DNA from: Azospirillum ramasamyi
Lineage (GTDB): Bacteria > Pseudomonadota > Alphaproteobacteria > Azospirillales > Azospirillaceae
NCBI RefSeq assembly: GCF_003233655.1
Contig: NZ_CP029834.1
Span: forward strand, 186,001 to 250,000
Reading direction: 5' to 3'
Length of the DNA: 64,000 nucleotides
Part shown: positions 57,019 through 64,000 of the stretch, piece after piece
Layout: each line of letters opens with the position of its first letter
Position numbering within the stretch: position 1 is the first letter of the stretch
Notes under the pieces: model-generated
What the model saw: the letters and a program-made list of their open reading frames with translations, nothing else
What the model was told of the DNA's origin: nothing
Databases searched by the model: none
Program-made: the position numbers and the translations under genes

Positions 57019-57056
57019 CCGGCTTTCCGCCCCCTTTTTCACCAGGGGGCCTCTCT

Positions 57057-59693
57057 TCAGCCCGCCCGCATCCGGTTGACCAGACTGTCGACCTGCGAGC
57101 CGAGCGACCGCACCTCGTCCGCCACGGTGGAGGATGCCGTCAGCACGCGGGTGGCGGATTCGCCCGATTCCGCGGCGGCACGGGCCACCGAATCGATGTT
57201 GCGGCGGACATGCTGGGTGCCGTCGGCGGCCTCGCCGACATTGCGGGCGATCTCGCGGGTGGCCGCGCTCTGCTGCTCGACCGCGACGGCGACGCTGGCG
57301 GCGATCTCGTTGATCTCGCGGATGGTGCCGGCGATGGAGCGGATGGCGTCCACCGCGTCCTGGGTCACCGACTGCATCGCCTGAATCTGGCTGGAGATCT
57401 CCTCCGTCGCCTTGCCGGTCTGGTTGGCGAGGCTCTTCACCTCCGATGCCACCACGGCGAAGCCCTTGCCGGCCTCGCCCGCGCGCGCCGCCTCGATGGT
57501 CGCGTTCAAGGCCAGCAGGTTGGTCTGGCTGGCGATGTCGTTGATCAGCTGCACCACCTCGCCGATCTTGTTGGCGGACTGCGACAGCCCTTCCACCGTG
57601 CGGTCGGTGCGTTCGGCCTCGCCGGCCGCCTTGCGCGCGATCTGGCTGGAGGCGTGGACCTGGCTGCCGATCTCCTGGATCGACGCCGACAGCTCCTCCG
57701 TCGCGGCGGCGACCGCCTTGACGCTGCCTTCGGCCTGCTGCGAGGTGCTGGCCGCGGTCGCCGCCTCGCCCGTGGTCGCCTCCGCGTTGCGGCTCATGCG
57801 CTGGGCCATGTCCTGCATCTCGCCGGCCGCGCGGGCGACGCGGTCGAGCACGCCGCGGACGCTGCTCTCGAAATTCTCCGCCATCTCGACCATGGCGCGG
57901 CGGCGCTCGCCGGCTGCCCGGCTGCGTTCGGCCTCGGCACGGGCGTTGGCGGTGTTGGCCTCGTTGGCGGTGTCGCGGAAAACGATCAGCGCGCGGGTCA
58001 TGTCGCCGATCTCGTCGGAGCCGGCGGCGGGGATCGGGGCGTTCAGGTTGCCGGCGGCGATCGCCCGCATGGCGTCGGACAGGGCGCTCAGCCGGGCGAC
58101 GATGTTGCGGCCGACCACGAACCAGGCCAGCGCCGCGGCGCCGACGAGGCTGGCGGCGGCGAACAGGATCAGCATCATGCGGCCGGCGGACAGCGCGTCG
58201 GTGGCGCCGGCGGCGGCGGAATCGGCCTCCTGCTTCATTGCCGCGATCTGCCCGTCGACCGTGCCGGCGAACTGCCGGGCGATCAGCCGGTTCTCCGCCA
58301 GCACCTTCTCATTCTCAGCCGCAGCATCCAGTTCGGAGCGGCGCAGCTTGAACAGGCTGTTCTCGCCCTTGCCGAAGCCGGCCAGAACCTCCACACTCTT
58401 GACCAGCTTCGGCAGGCCGTCGTCGCCCGCCTTCTGCAGCGCCTTCAGCCGCTCGTCCATCGCCTTGGCCGCAGCGGCATAGCGGGTTTCCAGCATCGCC
58501 AGCCGGTCGGTGCTGGGCGCCTGCGCCGCCTCGTTCAGCGCCCCGACGGTGGCGGCGGCGTAGGTCGACAGTTCCAGATAGGTCCGGAAGCGGGCCAGCC
58601 CGTCACCCAGCAGATCCTGCATGGATTCGCGGGTCTGCGAGCGGACATTGACGCTGGACAGCCTGATCTCGGCCTTCAGCCGCATCAGCGGCGCTTCCAT
58701 CTGCTCCACCAGGGCGGCCTGACGGCGCGCGGCGTCGGCCAGCACGTCGGCCACCTTCTGGCGCAGCCCGTCGCGCTCCCCGCTGCCGGCCGGCAGTTCC
58801 AGGGCCGCGCGGCGCAAGTCGAAGACGCCGGCGGCGCCATCGCCCAGCAGGAAGAAGGCGTCCAGCCCGTCGGCGGTCTCCTTGCTCAGCCGGCCGCCGA
58901 TCTGCGCGGTGGCGCTGACCATGCGGGCGGCCGCCTCCAGATAGGCTTGCTGATGCTGGGTGACGGCGAAGGCGGTTTCGGCACTGCCGGCGCGGATCAG
59001 CGCTTCCGACGCCACGCTCAGATCGCCGCGCACCTCATACATGGTGATCAGCGAGCGGACGGCGTCGCTCAGCGCGTTCATGTCGCGTTCGGTGCTGTTG
59101 TCCAGCGTGTCGCCCTTGTCGCGCAGGGTGGCGCCCGCCCGGTCGGTCAGCGGGGCGAGAGCGGCGAGGAAGGCATCGTAGGCCTTGGCCAGTTCGGCCG
59201 ACATCGTCTCGCGCGTGCCGCGGACGGACAGGCGCAGGGTGGCGGCGGCGTTGCCGCGATCCAGCGTGGCGATCAGGCCCTGGGTCTTGCCGCGCAGTTC
59301 GGCGATCAGCGGATCGCCGGCCCGGCGGGCCGCCAGTTCCTCCACCAAAGCGCCCAGCGCCTTGCCGTTGCCCATGATCTCGCCGTGGACGCGCTCGCGT
59401 TCGCTCTGGCTGTCCGCGGCGGCGAGCACCGGGGCGGCGGCGGCGATGCCGCTGCTCTCGGCGGACAGGCGCTTGGCCAGCTCCATTTCCGGCAGCCCGG
59501 TGCCGACGATCCGCGTCAGCGGCGCCTCGACGGCGGAGAAGGAGGTCAGCCCGACAATGCTGGCGGCGACCGTCATGCCGGCCATGCCGGCGAAAGCGAG
59601 CAGAAGCTTGCCGCGTACGCCCAGGCGGCGGGCGCGTGGCTCGCCGTCCTTGCGGTCCGGCATCATGGTGTCGTCGCGGACATCGATCGTCAT
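57057..59693 (-). CDS. Large methyl-accepting chemotaxis protein
   Basis: An 878-residue chemoreceptor. After a short cytoplasmic start, a membrane helix (KLLLAFAGMAGMTVAASIVGL) leads into a periplasmic helical region of about 430 residues, long enough for an HBM-type or double four-helix sensor. A second membrane helix (MMLILFAAASLVGAAALAWFVV), a HAMP domain and a coiled coil follow; the tip [21 protein letters not shown] is intact. No CheR pentapeptide. ATG 59693 has GGGGGAGCAGGGGC in front; the frame upstream is not protein-like. Confidence 0.93.
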   Translation of the reverse strand: MTIDVRDDTMMPDRKDGEPRARRLGVRGKLLLAFAGMAGMTVAASIVGLTSFSAVEAPLTRIVGTGLPEMELAKRLSAESSGIAAAAPVLAAADSQSERERVHGEIMGNGKALGALVEELAARRAGDPLIAELRGKTQGLIATLDRGNAAATLRLSVRGTRETMSAELAKAYDAFLAALAPLTDRAGATLRDKGDTLDNSTERDMNALSDAVRSLITMYEVRGDLSVASEALIRAGSAETAFAVTQHQQAYLEAAARMVSATAQIGGRLSKETADGLDAFFLLGDGAAGVFDLRRAALELPAGSGERDGLRQKVADVLADAARRQAALVEQMEAPLMRLKAEIRLSSVNVRSQTRESMQDLLGDGLARFRTYLELSTYAAATVGALNEAAQAPSTDRLAMLETRYAAAAKAMDERLKALQKAGDDGLPKLVKSVEVLAGFGKGENSLFKLRRSELDAAAENEKVLAENRLIARQFAGTVDGQIAAMKQEADSAAAGATDALSAGRMMLILFAAASLVGAAALAWFVVGRNIVARLSALSDAMRAIAAGNLNAPIPAAGSDEIGDMTRALIVFRDTANEANTANARAEAERSRAAGERRRAMVEMAENFESSVRGVLDRVARAAGEMQDMAQRMSRNAEATTGEAATAASTSQQAEGSVKAVAAATEELSASIQEIGSQVHASSQIARKAAGEAERTDRTVEGLSQSANKIGEVVQLINDIASQTNLLALNATIEAARAGEAGKGFAVVASEVKSLANQTGKATEEISSQIQAMQSVTQDAVDAIRSIAGTIREINEIAASVAVAVEQQSAATREIARNVGEAADGTQHVRRNIDSVARAAAESGESATRVLTASSTVADEVRSLGSQVDSLVNRMRAG

Positions 59694-60169
59694 ATTTTGC
59701 CCCTGCTCCCCCGAAAAGATGTGACTGGCCGGGCTTGGCGCCCGTTTTATTTGTTTCCGCCCCGCATTGCTGGCCGTACCAACCATACCGCAGTGTGGTT
59801 GACAGATCCTTACGGAGGAACTCTCATTTTCTGCCATCCATGGGCATATTCGCTTTCGGCGATGCATCGGCGGACCGACAGCACCTCATGCGCCATTATG
59901 GCTATCGGCCTAGCGCGGGCGTTATGGATGCTCCTCTCCCCCGCCACCGCCATGTCGGTCTTCCGTGCGGGACATCGGTGACGGGGAGACGCCGCCAACA
60001 CCGGGCCGTGGGGCTGGAACCCGGTGACAGATCACGCCTATTTCTCCGGCCGCTGGCTCGGCACCGGCTACCCCCGGGGGCCGGCGGGGGAGGCGGTTCC
60101 GCGCTGGAGGACGAGTTCAGGGATATCGCCAACCGCTACAGCGGCGAGGATTGAACCGTCCGGCGCCGG
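59694..60169. other. Intergenic region with a possible broken small gene
   Basis: About 476 bases. The left part is the chemoreceptor promoter region and is locally less GC-rich. In 60000-60154 two overlapping plus-strand frames each look partly protein-like, described separately. Confidence 0.45.
60000..60154 (+). pseudogene. Possible frameshifted remnant of a small gene
   Basis: One frame reads GPWGWNPVTDHAYFSGRWLGTGYPRG up to about 60084; the next frame then reads GGGGGSALEDEFRDIANRYSGED and stops at 60154. Each half looks like ordinary protein and the rest of each frame does not. The switch falls in a run of C and G (CCCCCGGGGGCCGGCGGGGG), a typical place for a mutation or a sequencing error. 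No good start codon is seen. This is weak evidence. Confidence 0.3.
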
Positions 60170-60964
60170 TCAGATCCAGGAATCGCCCCCGTCGTCGTTG
60201 CCTCCGTCATCGAAGGGCGAATCATCGAACGAACCATCGTCTGCCGGGGGAGGGCCGGGGTCGTAGGTTGCGTCGTCGGCCGGCGGCGGGGCGGGGTCGT
60301 AGGATGCATCCTGCACCGCGTCGGGCTGCGCTCCCGGATCGCCGCCGTAGTCGTTGTCGATCACCGTCTCGTTGATCGTCTCGCTGACCGGGGTCTGCGC
60401 CACCGCCTCGCCGAAGGGGCCGGGGGAATGGTGAAGGAGGGAGGAGATGGCGCTCGCCGCCAGCATGCCGCCGGCCACGCCCGCCGCCGTCTGCGCCGCC
60501 CCGGCGAAGAAGCCTCCGCCGCGTGGCGCCATCCCAGGGGCCATTCCGGGCGCCATTCCGGCTTGCGGGGAGGGCTGCGGCGCATAGGGTTGCCGCGGAT
60601 AGGCGGCGCCGGGACCGCCACCCCACGGGCTGCGGCCGGCAGCAGGGGGTGGGGCGGGGGGCTGCTCAGCACCCCGGCTCCACGGGCTGCGGCCGAGCAC
60701 GTTCGACAGGAAGCTGCCGCCGGATGCGGCCGGCTGGGCCGGGCGGTCGCGCAGCTGCCGCTCCAACTGCTCGATCCGGGTTTGCGCCGCGGTCAGGGCC
60801 TGCTGCTGCACCAGGACGGTCTGCGCCATGTAATAGGCGGATTCCGGCTGGTCCTGCACGGCGCGGCGGATGAAGTCCTCCGCTTCGACGTCGCGCGGCT
60901 GGGATTCCACCTCGCGCAGGCGACGGAACAGGTCGGACAGAAGGCTGCGTTCCTCTGGGGTCAT
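60170..60964 (-). CDS. DUF2076 family protein
   Basis: A 264-residue protein. MTPEERSLLSDLFRRLREVE, DFIRRAVQDQPESAYYMAQTVLVQQQALTAAQ and the coiled coil RIEQLERQLRDRP form the DUF2076 N-terminal part. A Pro/Gly-rich centre with a short GMAP repeat, a Gly/Ala hydrophobic segment (GFFAGAAQTAAGVAGGMLAAS) and an acidic C-terminus with DPxPPPADD repeats follow. The family is of unknown function, seen as periplasmic or ABC-like accessory proteins in annotation; I would not infer a role. ATG 60964 has GAGGAG before it. Confidence 0.85.
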   Translation of the reverse strand: MTPEERSLLSDLFRRLREVESQPRDVEAEDFIRRAVQDQPESAYYMAQTVLVQQQALTAAQTRIEQLERQLRDRPAQPAASGGSFLSNVLGRSPWSRGAEQPPAPPPAAGRSPWGGGPGAAYPRQPYAPQPSPQAGMAPGMAPGMAPRGGGFFAGAAQTAAGVAGGMLAASAISSLLHHSPGPFGEAVAQTPVSETINETVIDNDYGGDPGAQPDAVQDASYDPAPPPADDATYDPGPPPADDGSFDDSPFDDGGNDDGGDSWI

Positions 60965-61368
60965 CGCCATCTCCTCGCGCCGTGTTCTCGCGCGGCGTCC
61001 ATCGCGCGGGCGCCATATATGATGTGGAGTCGCCATCTCCCGGCGGACAAGTCCCCTGGAGAGGCGCGTTCGAGGGCGCTGTCGTCACCTCGAACAGCGA
61101 CGGTTCCATTTCATTGCGGCTCTTAAACGCAATATTACATCAGAGTACCGATATCTTTCCGACCTTTCCCAACCTGGAGCATGAGTTGGTGAATCGACAG
61201 GCTGACCATTGTAGGAATAGGGGCGGCTATACCGGCTATGGCGTCGCCGGCTTAACATATGACATTGACGGGGGTGCCCTTTTTGCTGTCGATGGGCCAC
61301 ATTCGGAATGCGACCGCCGGGCGGCGCCGGTTGTGAAGCCGAGACCAAGACTGAACAGGCGCCGAGAG
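60965..61368. other. Intergenic region between DUF2076 and cheC genes
   Basis: About 400 bases of less GC-rich sequence. The plus frame joining cheC is open from 60982 but is not protein-like. It should hold promoters for both divergent genes; no clear palindrome was found. Confidence 0.4.
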
Positions 61369-62028
61369 ATGGTGGAACTGACCGACCTGGAGCGCGATGC
61401 GCTGACCGAGTTGGTGAACATGGGGGTCGGCCGCGCCGCTACCCATCTCAGCCGCATGGTCAACGACCAGGTTCTGCTGTCCGTCCCGACCGTGGACATC
61501 GTCAGCCGGCAGGAGGCATCCGATTTCCTCAGCGCGCGGGAGCGCAGCGGGTTGGTGGCGGTGGAGCAGCAGTTCCAGGGCTCCTTCGACGGGCGCGCCA
61601 TGCTGATCTTCCCGGAGGCCAACAGCCTGGAACTGGCCCGCGCGGTGCTGGGCGGCGACCTGACCCTGGCGGAAATCGTCGATCTCGAACAGGACGCCCT
61701 GGCGGAGATCGGCAACATCATCCTGAACGGCTGCCTCGTGGTGGTCGCCAACGCGCTCAAGGATCGGCTGACCATCTCGCTGCCGGCGGTGCTGCGCGGC
61801 GACGGCGCCAACATCCTGAAGGACAAGGCAGGAGCTTCCGACGAGCTCGTTCTGTTCCTCTACATCGACTTCACGATCCGCAGCCGCAGCATCCGTGGCT
61901 ACATCGCCTTGCTGATGGGCGTTTCCTCGCTGGAATCGCTGCAGCTGCTGATCCACGCCTTCATCGAAGGCATCGCCTCCGAAGATCCCACATCCGCCGG
62001 AACGCCACATGGTCCCCAGATTGCCTGA
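61369..62028 (+). CDS. cheC: CheC-type chemotaxis phosphatase
   Basis: A 219-residue protein. Both CheC/CheX/FliY active-site motifs (D/S-x3-E-x2-N-x22-P) are exactly present: Asp10, Glu14, Asn17, Pro40 and Asp109, Glu113, Asn116, Pro139. CheC removes phosphate from CheY-like response regulators. It overlaps the start of the kinase gene and is followed by a receiver-domain gene, so here it may act on that regulator rather than on the flagellar CheY. ATG 61369 begins the conserved region. Confidence 0.9.
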   Translation: MVELTDLERDALTELVNMGVGRAATHLSRMVNDQVLLSVPTVDIVSRQEASDFLSARERSGLVAVEQQFQGSFDGRAMLIFPEANSLELARAVLGGDLTLAEIVDLEQDALAEIGNIILNGCLVVVANALKDRLTISLPAVLRGDGANILKDKAGASDELVLFLYIDFTIRSRSIRGYIALLMGVSSLESLQLLIHAFIEGIASEDPTSAGTPHGPQIA

Positions 62029-63904
62029 ACAACCGATGTGGGCCCTGGATGTCCTGGGGGCGCTGGATGCAGGGATCCTGCTTCTCGACCGCCATTGCCG
62101 GGTTCTGTACTGGAACGGCTGGATGGAGCAGGCCTCCACCCTGACCGCCCGGGAGATTCTCGGGCATGACCTGTTCGACGCGCTGCCGAACCTGCGCGAA
62201 TCGCGCCTGCACATCGCGGTGCGCGACACGCTGGCGACCGGGGCGCCCGGCGTGCTGTCCCACACGCTGAACCCGATGCTGTTCCCGCTGCGCCTGCCGG
62301 ACGGGCGGCGGATGGTCCACAATGTCGTGATCCGTCCGCTGCCGTCCCACGCCCAGATGGCCGGAGGAATGGCTGGGGGGGAGGCGCGCTGCCTGATCCA
62401 GGTGACCGACGTCACCGCCTCGGTCAACCGCGAGCGGGTCCTGCGCGAACAGCGCGACGCCCGCCACCGCGCCATCGTCGACACCGCGCCAGACGCCATC
62501 GTCACCACCGACACCCGCGGCATGGTGCAGTGGATGAACGGCGCCGCGATCCGCCAGTTCGACTATCGGCCGGAGGAACTGATCGGGCAGAGCGTGGCTG
62601 TGCTGCTGGGCGACGATGCGCCGGACTGGATCGCCATGGCCGAGCACAGCGGACCTGGCAGCGCCGGCAGCCTCGACGCCGCGACCCAGCCGGTGGAGCT
62701 GTCCGGCCGGCGCCGCGACGGCAGCCACATCGACCTGGAACTGTCGCTGGCGCGCTGGGAATCGGAAGGGCGCAGCTTCATCACCGGCATCCTGCGCGAC
62801 ATCACCGAGCGCCGCCGCACCCGCGAGGAGCTGCGGGCCAGCGCGCTCGCCATGCGGCAGCTGGCCGAGCAGACCAAGGCGACGCTGGACGCGCTGCCCG
62901 CCTTCATCGCCGTGCTCGACCGCTCCGGCCGCATCGTCTCGGCCAACCGCGCCTGGGCCGAGGCCGGACCGGAGACCACCTTCCTCGGCCAGGGCTGCAT
63001 CGTCGGCGACGATTACATCGACCATTGCGGCAAGGGCCAGACCGCCGACCCGCGGGCGGACGATGTGATGCAGGGCTTGCGCAAGCTGCTGAGGGACGGC
63101 GGGCCGCCGGTGTCGGCGGAATATGTCACCGCAAACCAGCACTGGTTCCGCTGCCTTGCCGCCCCCATGCCGGCCGGCCCCTTCGGCGGCGCGGTGCTGA
63201 TGCACATCGACGTGACGGAGATCAAGTCGATGGAGGCGGCGCTGCGCAAGCTGGTCGGACAGAAATCGACCCTGCTGCGCGAGGTCAACCACCGCGTCAA
63301 GAACAGCCTGCAGCTGGTGTCCAGCCTCCTGACCCTGCAGACCCTCAGCTTGCCGGACGAGGGGGTGCGGGTCCATTTCCAGGACGCCCGCAGCCGCATC
63401 GAGGCGATCGCCCGCGTCCACAACCGGCTCTATCAGGCCGACCAGTTCCAGACCATCGAGTTCGGCACCTACCTGAACGAACTGTGCGAGGATCTGGCGC
63501 GCGCCTCGGGCGGCGAGAGCATGTGCGACATCGTCGTCCGGTCCGAGGTGATCGACCTGCCGATCGACCACGCCGCACCGCTGGGACTGATCGCGAACGA
63601 ACTGATCACCAACGCGGTGAAGCATCGCGGGGGCGGGCCGGCACTGGTGACGGTGACCTTCCGGCGCGCGGGCGACGATCTGTCCCTGACCGTATCGGAC
63701 CGCGGTCCCGGCCTGCCGCCCAACTTCGACATCCGCAAGAGCCGCAGCCTGGGCATGCGCCTGATCTCCAGCCTCGCCGGGCAGATCCGGGCCAGCGTGG
63801 ACATCGACACCACGCCGCAGGGGACCACCTTCCGGATCGATCTTCCGGTGCCTGACGCGGTGCCGCTGTTGGAGCCTTCCTCCGCCGAGGAGATCGATGG
63901 ATGA
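62009..63904 (+). CDS. PAS-containing HWE/HisKA_2-type sensor histidine kinase
   Basis: A 631-residue cytoplasmic kinase. Three PAS-like domains can be seen: DAGILLLDRHCRVLYWNGWME, DAIVTTDTRGMVQWMNGAA ending RDITERRR, and PAFIAVLDRSGRIVSANRAW. The phospho-acceptor region LLREVNHRVKNSLQLVSSLLTLQ is of HisKA_2/HWE type; ANELITNAVKH (N-box) and DRGPGLP follow. ATG 62009 overlaps cheC by 20 bases; ATG 62036 just after the cheC stop is possible. The next gene overlaps its stop (ATGA), so kinase and regulator are a cognate pair. Confidence 0.92.
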   Translation: MVPRLPEQPMWALDVLGALDAGILLLDRHCRVLYWNGWMEQASTLTAREILGHDLFDALPNLRESRLHIAVRDTLATGAPGVLSHTLNPMLFPLRLPDGRRMVHNVVIRPLPSHAQMAGGMAGGEARCLIQVTDVTASVNRERVLREQRDARHRAIVDTAPDAIVTTDTRGMVQWMNGAAIRQFDYRPEELIGQSVAVLLGDDAPDWIAMAEHSGPGSAGSLDAATQPVELSGRRRDGSHIDLELSLARWESEGRSFITGILRDITERRRTREELRASALAMRQLAEQTKATLDALPAFIAVLDRSGRIVSANRAWAEAGPETTFLGQGCIVGDDYIDHCGKGQTADPRADDVMQGLRKLLRDGGPPVSAEYVTANQHWFRCLAAPMPAGPFGGAVLMHIDVTEIKSMEAALRKLVGQKSTLLREVNHRVKNSLQLVSSLLTLQTLSLPDEGVRVHFQDARSRIEAIARVHNRLYQADQFQTIEFGTYLNELCEDLARASGGESMCDIVVRSEVIDLPIDHAAPLGLIANELITNAVKHRGGGPALVTVTFRRAGDDLSLTVSDRGPGLPPNFDIRKSRSLGMRLISSLAGQIRASVDIDTTPQGTTFRIDLPVPDAVPLLEPSSAEEIDG

Positions 63905-64000
63905 AGATCCTGCTGGTGGAGGACGAGGTGCTGATCGCGCTGGAACAGCAGCTTTACCTTGAATCCGTCGGCCACAGCGTCATCGGCCCCGCCGTCACCG
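63901..64000 (+). CDS. Response regulator receiver protein (3' end outside window)
   Basis: Only the first 33 residues are visible. MKILLVEDEVLIALEQQLYL carries the acidic pocket (Glu7-Asp8) of a receiver domain. It overlaps the kinase stop by four bases. HWE kinases often pair with single-domain receivers of this kind; whether an output domain follows cannot be seen. Confidence 0.85.
   Translation, partial: MKILLVEDEVLIALEQQLYLESVGHSVIGPAVT

Noticed and set aside
56874-59981. Plus-strand frame of 1035 codons
   Set aside because: Antisense of the large chemoreceptor, whose signalling tip is unmistakable on the other strand.

Overview
The window is GC-rich, densely coded bacterial chromosome (or chromid) sequence. 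Gene content and protein style point to an alphaproteobacterium of the Rhodospirillales, most likely Azospirillum or a close relative. The clues are a PmtA-type phospholipid methyltransferase, a complete liv operon carrying a DUF6867-like gene, two large chemoreceptors, HWE/HisKA_2 kinases, lone CcoG, TRAP-fed hexuronate catabolism and PEP carboxylase. The assignment is an inference from protein character, not from a marker gene. I see no phage, insertion sequence, CRISPR array or integrase; the only RNA gene is a tRNA-Tyr.

Layout. 1-9.4 kb: end of a GT39 glycosyltransferase, PmtA-like methyltransferase, acyltransferase-3, HemD-like protein, a di-heme peroxidase behind a strong Fur-box match, small unknowns, CcoG behind an FNR/FixK-type box, and a YqaA-like membrane protein. 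9.6-15 kb: PAS histidine kinase, tRNA-Tyr, an HTH protein with a long Ala/Pro tail, and a DegP-type protease. 15-20.5 kb: a three-gene lipid-linked sugar/lipid A modification operon (GT2, LABN, ArnT-like GT39), a ROK sugar kinase and two secreted proteins of unknown role. 20.8-26.5 kb: livHMGF, a DUF6867-like gene and the livK-type binding protein. 26.5-31.3 kb: small proteins, an MBL hydrolase, an OmpA-family barrel and a NarL-type regulator.

31.4-34.1 kb: hexR-like/eda and a divergent FAH-family hydrolase share an intergenic region with two HexR-like palindromes. 34-40 kb: a chemoreceptor, then divergent hmp and norR with a near-consensus sigma-54 promoter and a NorR-type site between them; an 88-residue unknown gene is translationally linked to norR. 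40-45.5 kb: TRAP permeases without an adjacent binding protein, beside a 7TM histidine kinase and a sigma-54 activator. 45.5-53.4 kb: one inferred hexuronate operon (uxuB, Zn-dehydrogenase, dctP, dctQ, dctM, uxuA) and its GntR regulator, with an identical 13-bp motif before both uxuB and the regulator. 53.7-64 kb: ppc, a 62-residue peptide gene, a second chemoreceptor, a DUF2076 protein, and a cheC / HWE kinase / response-regulator operon that runs off the window.

How it fits together. The liv system, TRAP systems, uxu operon and eda supply amino acids and sugar acids; the uxu pathway ends at 2-keto-3-deoxygluconate, which after phosphorylation is the substrate of Eda. PEP carboxylase refills the TCA cycle. 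CcoG and Hmp/NorR belong to low-oxygen and nitric-oxide physiology. The chemoreceptors, CheC and the kinases are environmental sensing. Nothing here is clearly a new system. The most informative non-coding signals are paired operators (HexR-like, GntR), the sigma-54/NorR region, the Fur and FNR-type boxes, and stem-loops next to two binding-protein genes.
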